Origin: Bolinopsis microptera | Lineage: Eukaryota; Ctenophora; Tentaculata; Lobata; Bolinopsidae | NCBI RefSeq assembly: GCF_026151205.1 | Contig: NC_087084.1 | Coordinates: 15,266,322 to 15,330,321, forward strand | Direction of reading: 5' to 3' | DNA: 64,000 bases | Shown here: positions 24,101 to 29,484 of the stretch, piece by piece | Layout of the letters: each line of letters starts with the position of its first letter | Position numbering within the stretch: the first letter of the stretch is position 1 | Made by a program: the position numbers and the translations under genes | The notes under the pieces: generated by a model | The model's database searches: none | What the model was told of the DNA's origin: nothing | The model's input: only the letters and a program-made list of their open reading frames with translations

Positions 24101-25904
24101 GGCTCTGGTAGTATCCGTTTTAATGTACAATTCATCTTGCTGGGCTGCCCCTAAATCAGTATTGGAAAAACTAGATATTGCTCACAGACGTCATCTGCGA
24201 TCAATTTTGAATTACAAATACCCTCACATCATCTCCAACAAGAACTTGTATAAACGCTGCAATAGTGAACCATTGTCAGCTAAAGTGGCTCGTAGTCGGT
24301 GGAGGATGCTCGGACATGTACTGCGTGGGCCTACAGATGGCCCAGCCTATTCGTCGCTTGTTTTTGCTGTCAACACCTTACAGCTTCAAGGGCGGCGTGG
24401 AAGACCGCAGTCAAACCTTTTCTCACTGATTCTACACGACCTTAGTGTCCGAAAATTATCGTTAAATAATTTATGTGATTTGGACTATTTAACGTTAATT
24501 GCTCAGAATAGAGTTAAATGGAGAAGTATGCAAATTGCATGACTTTTGTTTGAGAAAGATTAGGGGACAGAAATGTTTACTTTGTTTACTATCTGTTTCT
24601 TAGAGCTTTTGTTTATATATATATATATATGTTGACAATATTAACTGAGTTCTAATATTTGCACCCTATTTCAGTTCCGAACCTGCACTCCCTTCCCTGA
24701 CTTCTGTCACAAACAAGGAAGTGGGACACATAAACACATGTCACACTTCCTGGTGTACTTCCTAATTGAACTGGTGGTCACCTTCTTCATACCTCTTATC
24801 TGCATCACTATCTGCTACTTCCTTATCTGCTCCAAAATATTCAACCTAAAGAAAATACGGACAATCAGCAGGCACTTCAGTAAGAAACAGATATTCAAGT
24901 CGGCCAAGTCCGACAAGAATAAAGACAGCAAACCTTCCTCACCGGAGGAGGGGGCGAGTAAAGACAAGTTTAACGAGAATTACCCTAGTAACAGTAAACC
25001 TAGTGACAAGTCTAAAGAGAAGGACTCCTCCTTCGCCATGATAACCTCTGAAGAGCAGAGCACTGAGGGAGAACACAAGAAACAAGAGAGCAGGATCTCA
25101 GAACAATCCAGGTCAGGGTTCAGGATAAACATGAACCACACAGCTGAGCATCAGATCAGTGAGGAGTCTGTGTACCCGGTAGATACCAAACCTCAGGGTT
25201 ACAAACTCAATATCAGTAGCTCACCTCCGGTCAAACAACCTAAATTTGGACTGTACCCGAACAGCTCTCGAGTTAGCAACGAGTGTAATGACGAGTGTAG
25301 TAACAAGGAGTGTAGCGAGGTAATACCGAGCACTAAGAAGACCCTGTCTCTGTACCCAGACACGGTTAACATAGGTGAGGAGTGTAGCGAGGAGACCCTG
25401 CCCAACATGACTGAACCTCAGCTCTACTCAATAGATCCTAACATGCAGAGGAGAAGGTTTAACTTCTTTACCTCTGGAGAAGATGACGAGTTCGCGGAGT
25501 GTCCCGAACCTGGCTCTAAAACTGGTATTCTAGCTAGCAGTATTAATGTTATAGAGAAACATTACAACGCGATTGAGGCAGCACAGAAGGAACTTGCTAA
25601 GAAGATGAGGGTTTACAAATACCAGATCAGGGTGGCTAGAACGGCCGTGGTGGTGTGCACCTTCTTCTTCATGTGCTACCTAGTCTACGAGATAGGAACC
25701 CTCTATGTTATGTGGGGCGTCGCGTGTGACGACAAGGACCCGGACTCTAAAATCAACCTCTTTATCAAAAGTTCCCACGGCTTCTTGTTTCTGAACAGTG
25801 CTCTGAATGTGCTGGTATACGGACTAATGCACAGGACTGTCAGAGCTCATTTGTCTAAGATTTGTGCCGCTTGCACTGCTAAATCTGCTAATAGTTTATC
25901 TTGA
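12014..25904 (+). CDS. Rhodopsin-family (class A) GPCR, copy 1, five exons
   Basis: A seven-transmembrane receptor reconstructed by splicing: exon 1 12,014-12,130, exon 2 12,339-12,485, exon 3 12,876-12,991, exon 4 13,365-13,503, exon 5 24,675-25,904, all with GT donors and AG acceptors in compatible phase, giving about 582 residues. Class A marks: GN in TM1, LSVAD in TM2, a Cys before TM3 (~93), DRM where DRY is usual (~117), a Trp in TM4, Pro in TM5, and NSALNVLVY in TM7 where NPxxY is usual. TM6 lacks the CWxP motif. The third intracellular loop is very long (~265 residues), hydrophilic and rich in Ser/Glu/Lys. The ligand cannot be deduced. Intron 4 is about 11.2 kb because of two transposon insertions. 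The extracellular N-terminus is only about 7 residues, so a further upstream exon cannot be excluded. Confidence 0.8.
12243..12330. repeat. 10-bp repeat in intron 1
   Basis: About eight CTAAATTTCA-type decamers (variants CACCAAATTT, CGCTAAATTT) lie just before the polypyrimidine tract of exon 2. Confidence 0.8.
12339..12485 (+). CDS. GPCR exon 2 (TM2 and first extracellular loop)
   Basis: 49 codons between a pyrimidine-rich acceptor (CCACCTCCCTCCCAG) and donor GTAAGT. Contains IFLISLSVADIILSLQVPF with the LxxxD signature of TM2, then a loop with NEEWGYFPQ. Present once in the window. Confidence 0.8.
12621..12880. repeat. 60-bp intron 2 repeat carrying repeated splice-acceptor sequence
   Basis: Four 60-bp units, each containing CCCTTACACTTACAGCT and AGTAACTAACAGTTACTAA, followed by the real exon 3 junction with the same CCCTTACACTTACAG. 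Acceptor-like AGs sit at about 12,635, 12,695, 12,755, 12,815 and the authentic 12,875. Reading from a decoy in the exon 3 frame meets TAA within eight codons. In copies 2-4 only one decoy (TTTTACACTTACAGCTAATAG) precedes the real site. Confidence 0.85.
12876..12991 (+). CDS. GPCR exon 3 (TM3, DRM motif)
   Basis: Encodes LKVFCSISSFLLWTT...GFDRMVATCYAA between acceptor CTTACAG and donor GTAGGT; the last codon is split. FDRM replaces the canonical DRY at the cytoplasmic end of TM3. The acceptor is the last of five tandem copies of the same acceptor-like sequence. Confidence 0.8.
13030..13182. repeat. (TTAACTAA)n microsatellite in intron 3
   Basis: 8-bp AACTAATT repeats. The equivalent array is present in copies 2 (29,638-29,775), 3 (35,758-35,857) and 4 (41,845-42,013) with different lengths, so it is a useful marker of copy identity. 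Confidence 0.93.
13365..13503 (+). CDS. GPCR exon 4 (TM4)
   Basis: 46 codons plus the base completing the codon split by intron 3. It runs from acceptor TCACAG to donor GTAATT. Encodes YLKTVKRQYAQ (second intracellular loop) and TM4 with the conserved Trp (TIVWILSFLLAALPG). The donor leads directly into the 15-bp satellite of intron 4. Confidence 0.8.
13519..13843. repeat. 15-bp satellite of intron 4, left of the insertion
   Basis: Unit GTTACTAGGGTTACT (15 bp), about 21 copies, starting a few bases after the exon 4 donor. It contains TAGGGTTA, a telomere-like word, but the unit is not a telomere repeat. It is cut at 13,843 by the palindromic element and continues at 20,502. The Leu-Gly, Val-Thr and Asn-Pro-Ser repeat frames are artefacts. 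Confidence 0.95.
13905..14190. promoter_or_regulatory. Subterminal CACGTG cluster, left arm (mirrored at 20,155-20,440)
   Basis: Several GTCACGTGAC or close variants within about 290 bp of the element end, with CATGTCATGTAACCATG and a direct duplication of about 110 bp (AACGTCATGATGAATAA...TTACTGGTCA at about 14,029-14,122 and 14,208-14,300). Repeated subterminal palindromes in DNA transposons are often transposase sites; that role is inferred here. Confidence 0.45.
14490..14570 (+). repeat. tRNA-like segment, left arm
   Basis: TAGCCTAGTGGTTAGAAC matches the pol III A box and GGGTTCAAAGTC is close to a B box at tRNA spacing. The acceptor stem is poor, so a tRNA-derived SINE head is more likely than a working tRNA. 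The mirror copy is at about 19,775-19,855 on the minus strand, where one A-box base differs. Confidence 0.5.
14788..15477 (-). CDS. C2H2 zinc-finger protein of the palindromic element (left arm)
   Basis: 229 residues. One classical C2H2 finger lies at the N-terminus (Cys6, Cys9, His22, His27; spacing C-x2-C-x12-H-x4-H), followed by an acidic, Ser/Asp/Glu-rich linker (about 30-120) and a predicted helical, Leu/Lys-rich C-terminal part (about 130-229). The product is identical in sequence to that of the right arm. It is transcribed toward the nearer end of the element. I do not recognise the family beyond the finger. It may be a DNA-binding accessory protein of the element or a captured host gene. 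A single finger gives limited sequence specificity, so dimerisation through the C-terminal helices is plausible but unproven. Confidence 0.75.
   Translation of the reverse strand: MNSVTCSFCDKSFANKYSLSSHISRYHRENRESDESSAILLPLSKANSDVTDVKMEGPDSVCSDADTIVSEESQQGGSNSDVPGSGDDEFSGVTSSDDESNKEYSAKELESDTDWQHVGKRKGVPIKQPNSKKISSLLKSLDVLLQSKLCKEQNKCFDILFSYMMKTELFVVLKQRLIDSGEDLTDILSLEERSLLDAVITTTSLSDVNKLMNENTTIVDKILKLYLNK
15530..15795. repeat. AT-rich (TATAATAGCA/TATAATCGCA)n repeat
   Basis: 10-bp units ATAATAGCAT, ATAATCGCAT and ATAATTGCAA with variants. Similar arrays recur at 16,318-16,425, 16,920-17,035, 17,080-17,200 and 17,225-17,280, and in mirror form at 17,925-18,030 and 18,550-18,815. All lie inside the palindromic element. 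Small Tyr/Ile/Cys-rich frames over them are artefacts. Confidence 0.9.
16693..16921. repeat. 11-bp AATGAATACTG repeat in the element centre
   Basis: About 20 tandem units with rare variants. Present only on the left side of the centre, not mirrored, so it belongs to the unpaired loop of the palindrome. Confidence 0.9.
17350..17440 (-). tRNA. tRNA-like sequence in the element centre (probably SINE-derived)
   Basis: On the minus strand a perfect T arm (GCGGG-TTCAAAT-CCCGC) follows an A-box-like GGTTAGTGAGTTAACGGC, and the outer ends pair over 10 bp (CCATCTGGAG with CTCCAGATGG). The anticodon arm is weak, so a functional tRNA is unlikely. Confidence 0.35.
17613..17692 (+). tRNA. tRNA-like sequence with perfect terminal stem
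   Basis: 80 nt. The 5' GTGGCACAG pairs perfectly with the 3' CTGTGCCAC (9 bp). A box is TGGCACAGTTCGTTAG, B box GGTTCGATTCC is consensus, and TGTGAA/TTCACA can form an anticodon stem, but with an oversized 10-nt loop. It could be a tRNA pseudogene or the head of a SINE; no clear anticodon can be assigned. Confidence 0.45.
18868..19557 (+). CDS. C2H2 zinc-finger protein of the palindromic element (right arm)
   Basis: Second, inverted copy of the 229-residue protein at 14,788-15,477, identical in predicted sequence: one C2H2 finger (Cys6, Cys9, His22, His27), acidic linker, helical C-terminus. The two genes are divergent, both pointing outward from the palindrome centre. Such identity between arms implies recent formation or continuing arm-to-arm gene conversion. 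The start is the first Met of the open frame, preceded by AT-rich sequence. Function is not recognised beyond probable nucleic-acid binding. Confidence 0.75.
   Translation: MNSVTCSFCDKSFANKYSLSSHISRYHRENRESDESSAILLPLSKANSDVTDVKMEGPDSVCSDADTIVSEESQQGGSNSDVPGSGDDEFSGVTSSDDESNKEYSAKELESDTDWQHVGKRKGVPIKQPNSKKISSLLKSLDVLLQSKLCKEQNKCFDILFSYMMKTELFVVLKQRLIDSGEDLTDILSLEERSLLDAVITTTSLSDVNKLMNENTTIVDKILKLYLNK
20502..21325. repeat. 15-bp satellite of intron 4, right of the insertion
   Basis: Continuation of the GTTACTAGGGTTACT array in the same orientation as at 13,519-13,843, about 55 units with more variants (CTAAGG, CTATGG, GGTACT). It ends near TTACCAGGG, followed by unique intron sequence shared with copies 2-4. 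Confidence 0.95.
21432..24629 (+). mobile_element. Compact RTE-like LINE inserted in GPCR intron 4
   Basis: 3.2-kb insert bounded by the direct repeat TGTTGAC (21,425-21,431 and 24,630-24,636). The three other GPCR copies show the uninterrupted site (CTCTGTTGACAACATTAAC), which confirms the boundaries. It has one long ORF starting six bases inside the 5' boundary, about 85 bp of 3' untranslated sequence and a (TA)n tail. One-ORF structure, size near 3.3 kb and a microsatellite tail are typical of RTE-clade elements. Confidence 0.88.
21438..24542 (+). CDS. RTE-like endonuclease-reverse transcriptase, 1,034 residues
   Basis: Polyprotein that nicks the target and reverse-transcribes the element RNA. 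The N-terminal apurinic-like endonuclease (about 37-310) shows ATFNIRGL, IQETK (~75), VVNVYGP, LGDFNSKLG (~187), TTYTGW, QIDFIL and SDHRFVV (~301). The reverse transcriptase (about 500-830) shows ANGPDGIPNELLK, LRPLTLSNAVRKI, MGIDMSSAFDTI (~669), FQGDCLSGCLF (~729) and the catalytic YADD (~777). The C-terminal region has RWRMLGHVLRG and GRRGRP (~985), a zinc-less tail typical of RTE-type elements; no RNase H is seen. The frame is intact with all catalytic residues visible, so this copy could be active. Upstream methionines are not available because the insertion boundary lies 6 bp before this ATG. Confidence 0.92.
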   Translation: MDRMGNASGGETTTSPSVMFTSATGRSLFATLLISFATFNIRGLGSCDDPDDIHSKREQLGTDCLRYGIDICAIQETKVVKPDSCSLSNGYKLLLFEQKNGRHYGLGFVISPRFIDYVVCWNSISDRVSFLDLELPTKSGKFIKCRVVNVYGPHKKLAENDQQLLINFYGQVRDALNVPANVEIFVLGDFNSKLGKMTASDKDFGFGRFMGKHGMGLRNDMGENLLDLLSEFDLFASNTGFYHPARHTTTYTGWRKDWSAGRNSKKTIPVYSQIDFILCRSRSKPMLQDSRSYAGTLTYSDHRFVVTRVDFKDICLCYKRNSKSSLKFNTSELTSNPTIQVKYRQSLDDNLSNTVSALDPNSDLNGLLESIKDAAKSSIGVIRHRKRNRSDDDEVKNLSSQRYLLRQQLNDNQSLDRTSLRSSINCLTNQIKQRLSNIRSAAADAICNTISSTTDSKKMFEAVRTLNLPKSKAPSSIGVHDEQGCNIATDTGKADVVAKYLEQQLTRDEAPLEPFVGPPRPLVKPFTSEEIGSAARSLKNGRANGPDGIPNELLKYSTGSVHRRFADIINRSFETNSYLDPIGQANITPLQKPNKPIGPVKNLRPLTLSNAVRKILSMATLKRIENKVNAFTGPWQCAYKQGRSCADIVWCQRVMLSVVQRKRWEYHRMGIDMSSAFDTIRRSTILDLLVECGCDDDEVRLVRLLLSNTKLKVNINGTLSAEFQSFLGAFQGDCLSGCLFTLVLAGALRDLRNRLETATNRPNPPITDIGLPLDSEYADDIDFNDEDEDNLRELLPIATEVLKDWNLFVNEDKTDFTHVYLAEKGAKDDQGKPIAGNELWRKSITLGSMLCSKEDISRRICLGYAAFNKYKKAWNHKIPLSKRLLLYEALVVSVLMYNSSCWAAPKSVLEKLDIAHRRHLRSILNYKYPHIISNKNLYKRCNSEPLSAKVARSRWRMLGHVLRGPTDGPAYSSLVFAVNTLQLQGRRGRPQSNLFSLILHDLSVRKLSLNNLCDLDYLTLIAQNRVKWRSMQIA
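24675..25904 (+). CDS. GPCR exon 5 (TM5-TM7 and tail), copy 1
   Basis: 409 codons plus stop after acceptor CTATTTCAG; the frame is open from TTCCGAACC (21 codons before the first Met at 24,738). Encodes extracellular loop 2 with Cys residues able to pair with the TM3 Cys, TM5 (LVYFLIELVVTFFIPLICIT), a ~265-residue third intracellular loop, TM6 (TAVVVCTFFFMCYLVYEIG), TM7 (GFLFLNSALNVLVYGLM) and a short tail after HRTVRAHLSKI. Compared with copies 2-4 it has Lys for Asn at SNSKPSD and Thr for Ala near EEQSTEGEH. Confidence 0.9.
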   Translation, partial: FRTCTPFPDFCHKQGSGTHKHMSHFLVYFLIELVVTFFIPLICITICYFLICSKIFNLKKIRTISRHFSKKQIFKSAKSDKNKDSKPSSPEEGASKDKFNENYPSNSKPSDKSKEKDSSFAMITSEEQSTEGEHKKQESRISEQSRSGFRINMNHTAEHQISEESVYPVDTKPQGYKLNISSSPPVKQPKFGLYPNSSRVSNECNDECSNKECSEVIPSTKKTLSLYPDTVNIGEECSEETLPNMTEPQLYSIDPNMQRRRFNFFTSGEDDEFAECPEPGSKTGILASSINVIEKHYNAIEAAQKELAKKMRVYKYQIRVARTAVVVCTFFFMCYLVYEIGTLYVMWGVACDDKDPDSKINLFIKSSHGFLFLNSALNVLVYGLMHRTVRAHLSKICAACTAKSANSLS

Positions 25905-26141
25905 TAGTTACAGTTTTTGATTTTTTTTGAAGTTTTTCGTTGTTGTTTTTTCTATTTGTACCGAATGTTTAGTTGTTTAATACGAATTATTTAGTATGAT
26001 AACTTAGTGTGTATTTTTTCCGTTCACCTCACACCTGCACCATTTTGCAAAGCAGAATGTTAAGTGAAAGGTTACCAATGGTCCTTTTTTGCAGAAAAAG
26101 AGGTATTTTGGAGAACGAGGTAGGTGTGTTTAGATATTAAC

Positions 26142-27085
26142 TTGGACCGACTCCAACATTAGCCTCTAGGATCATACTGACATCGTTAGCTCCATCTCCA
26201 ATAGCCAGTGTTACTGGATTTGTTTTGTGTTCTTTTACCATTCTTACTACCTGAGAGGTGAATTATAAGAATGGAGGAAGAGGAGGGCATAATTTTTATT
26301 CATCAGTTTCATCAGATCATGTACCAGCATACTATATAATTTTGTCTTGAACACCGTAAAATTAAATGATAATAAAAACCAGTCCATTTCTGGAGAAGGG
26401 AATCTAGTCAAGAAGCTACCACGATATTTTTGATGGTTTAACTTGAACCTATTTTCGTGAAAACCCACTCAACCTCCCACTATAAACCCCACCCCAACCC
26501 CACCAACCTTAGCCTTCTGAAGAGGAGAAAGTCTGCAGCAGAGAACAGCGGTGCACAGCAACGTGGTCCGGAGGAACAGTTCAGGACACGTGTTAAAACA
26601 CGTGGCTAGAGACGTGCCGTCTACTATTAGACCGTACGTCTGGTTCCGTTCACGTGAGGTGCCTGAGAATTTGTTATTTAATTTGTTAATTTATTAATTA
26701 GTTTGTTAGTTAGTTAATTTGTTAATTGATCAATTAAGAGATGAACTAGGGCGGTTAGTGGAGGTTCACTAAATTGTTACTTTATGCTACCTTATGAATT
26801 AATTAATCGGAAAGCAACTACGGCTGTTGAATATCGGTAATGGTAGCCATATTTCTTGGTAGATACATCGAGAGGATGATCTTTTATAGTTTTATCATCA
26901 AATTTAACCAAAATCAGACATCAAAGTTCAAAAATGTCCCTCACCCTCCAGCAGTTTCAACAGACTATCGAGAGTCTGTTTGCAAGACTCTCCGTCTCTC
27001 CTGGCTGTAAGGAAGTGTAGTTTCATGGAGGCAGTGAAATGGTTGCAGGACTGGGAGATGTTCACTGCTGTTTCCATCTTGTCAC
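26142..27085 (-). pseudogene. ATP11-like P4-ATPase fragment, three exons (unit 1)
   Basis: P4-ATPases flip phospholipids across membranes. Minus-strand exons with matching splice phases: A 26,945-27,085 (GDKMETAVNISQSCNHF), B 26,508-26,662 (TYGLIVDGTSLA...AVLCCRLSPLQKAK) and C 26,142-26,250 ([12 protein letters not shown] then [20 protein letters not shown]). The GDGAND hinge is the Mg-binding site of the phosphorylation domain, and MILEA plus AVLCCR...PLQKA are closest to class VI (ATP11). The phosphorylated Asp (DKTGT), actuator domain and membrane segments are absent; 5' of exon A the sequence turns into the GPCR repeat. The gene fragment overlaps nothing and converges on the GPCR 3' end. 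Exon frames are intact, so decay is recent or selection acts on them. Confidence 0.8.
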
Positions 27086-27089
27086 CTGG

Positions 27090-29120
27090 GGAAAATGAAT
27101 AGCAGCCGGTTTACACTTTACAGAATTGCACATATGATATTATATACATGACACAGGGGCTCCGTCACCAAGCAGACAATCGAGCAGACGAAACAGCTGA
27201 CAGAGAAAATACAAGAAGTGATTCCGAGCGGGTGTAAGGTAGCTCAATGTACGAGTGTGCACGTGTGCGCGGCTCCGACTGGCACTTGTGGTAATAAATA
27301 ACCATGAGCTGATATAATGATTTCCCGCCAAATATGAAACAGCTAGTATACTGTGTCTTCTAGAATGTTCGCTTGGATGTTATGACAGCTTAAGACAGAT
27401 ATTTACTAATCCACAGTTCAAATCTTTGACGATGAAATTGTAAATGTAGTTATTATAATAGTTGAAATTTATAGATGTTTAGCTACCGAGCTGGTTGCGT
27501 GATGTTGAGAAATTTGTTGATTTCTGCATTTTCGAAAAGTTTCCTGTCAGTCCGACTAACATTATCAAACTGAAGAGTGTTCCCACAATCCGGTCCGAGG
27601 TCCGGATAACTTAAGCAGCTGTGAGCTGTTTAAGTGAAAGCGAGTGGCAGATAAATGTCAAACTCTGCAGCTGCAGAATGACAAGTGTCCTGCCTACTTA
27701 TTGCTCAAACTAGCTCTTTCCTAGTTTACACCGGAGGCGCCATATAGAGAATTTCCTTGGATAGCTGTCACGTGACAGTCACGAGATATCGATTGAGCGC
27801 GTTTACTGGTTGAATATATAGCGCGTGATATTGAGCTATTATGCAGAGCCATTACGGACCATATAAGGCGTAATTAAGAGCTGCAGCTAGCTCGGTCTCT
27901 ATCACTTTCACTAGCTGCATCTAGCACGTGATATTTGCACAGCTAATTACACGCCTTATACGGTATAATCAACAGGTAGAGCTAGTTCTCGGTGTGTCGC
28001 TGGGTAGCCGTGCGTGCGTGCAAGTAAATATTTTGTAAACAATGTTAGTATAAAGATAACTTTTGCTTGGATATAAACATGCAAGTGTGAGGTAGCATAG
28101 TTGGCAGTGCACTGGTTTGTTGCTCAGATGGGTGAGAGCGAGGGTTTGTCTGAACCATCCTCGAAATCGTTGTTACGTTGAAAACTGTAACTCAGCTCGA
28201 TTATCATGTTACCTAGCTAGTAACTTGGTGATTGAACAGAGAGTGGAAAACCAGACGAAAGTAAAGATGAAGTCTCGGGGACCGGGGAAGCGGCTGATGA
28301 TGGGCAAGAATAATTAAAGCGCCCTAGGCCGCTCCCCAAACCAGACCAATAACACATTTTCTGAAAATTCCTAATTTTTGAGGTAAAACATTTTTAGCGA
28401 CAAAATAGGCATATTTGTATGTTGTACTTGTAGTAATATCATCAAATTTCTTAGATCTAGATTTCTAATTTCCTTTACGCTTTAGAACTGGAAGAACTGG
28501 TGAACCTGGTGGAGAGTGAAAGAGCTAGTTTATATGGCAGGAGATATTCTCCCTGTTGATTTTTTATATTCACGATGTTAATCTTTCGCAGCTCGGCGCG
28601 GCGTGGCTCAGTGGTGAATTTCGTTACTGGGCCGTGCTCAGCCTGTAATTTTACCTGGGGACCCCAGGCTATTATGTTCATAAACATAATAAATATTTGG
28701 CGGAATGACAGGCTGAGCGCCGCCCAGTAACCTGTCATTCCGCCTAATATCTAGTCATATGATTATGAACAGAAATATAAATAAATAATAGCATGAGGAC
28801 CCGGCAGGTTAGCAATAGCATGTCGCCGATCTTACGCCGAAATTGTGGATTGCAAAAAACATTATTTGCGCGGCCGATTAGTTCTGACGTTAGCTATAGA
28901 GGTTCTTTCACAATTTAATACCTATTTTTGCGGTATTATGGACGTATTAAATATGAAAATAAATTTGTTGAAACCCTAAAATTTTTTTGAAATATCTAAA
29001 TCGATTTTTTGAAAATACTTATGTATGCGTGTCTAATAATTTCATTTAAAAAACAATCCATATTCCCCTTCCTCGTGTTTAGATAAGTTAGGAACCACTT
29101 TTTAACATAAACAAGCTATT
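27090..29120. other. Inter-unit noncoding sequence
   Basis: Same sequence at 33,208-35,238 and 39,274-41,320. It holds a CTGTCACGTGACAG palindrome (27,766), an A-box-like GGTAGCATAGTTGGCAGTG (28,091), a small frame at 28,117-28,317 with no known domain, and an acceptor-like TTTCCTTTACGCTTTAG at about 28,470-28,486. That acceptor precedes a 25-residue open stretch (LEELVNLVESERASLYG), a possible but unsupported exon. Confidence 0.5.
28590..28745. repeat. Foldback/SINE-like repeat with nested palindromes
   Basis: Begins with TGGCTCAGTGGT (A-box-like). Arms GTTACTGGGC...CTCAGCCTGT and ACAGGCTGAG...GCCCAGTAAC are inverted around CCTGGGGACCCCAGG (perfect palindrome) and TTATGTTCATAAACATAA. A second stem GGCGGAATGACAG/CTGTCATTCCGCC closes the end. 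Also at 34,708-34,865 and 40,796-40,950 in the array, and divergent at 45,620-45,740 outside it. Confidence 0.7.
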
Positions 29121-29132
29121 TTGACCTATAGT

Positions 29133-29335
29133 TGCTGATAGTAACTGTTAGTTGCTGATAGTGACTGTTAGTTGCTGATAGTAACTGTTAGTTGCTGATA
29201 GTAACTGTTAGTTGATGATAGTAACTGTTAGTTGCTAATAGTAACTGTTAGTTGCTAATAGTAACTGTTAGTTGCTAATAGTAACTGTTAGTTGCTAATA
29301 GTAACTGTTAGTTACTAATAGTAACTGTTAATAGA
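29133..29335. repeat. 20-bp repeat of intron 2 (copy 2)
   Basis: GTTGCTGATAGTAACTGTTA units with CTAATAG variants, about ten copies. Equivalent arrays lie at 35,252-35,455 (copy 3) and 41,337-41,536 (copy 4); copy 1 has only about three units (12,488-12,550). Confidence 0.9.
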
Positions 29336-29484
29336 TTCGTTGTTAAAGTTCCATGTTTCTTTTAACTGGATTTCAGACCTATCTAGCCGTCCCGTAGTCT
29401 AACTTTTACACTTACAGCTAATAGTTTTTAGTAACTAACAGTTACTAATAGTAACCCTAGTAATAGTAACCCTTACACTTACAG

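Noticed and set aside
25199-25408. Minus-strand 69-residue frames opposite GPCR exon 5
   Set aside because: Antisense shadows of a clearly coding exon, repeated in every copy.
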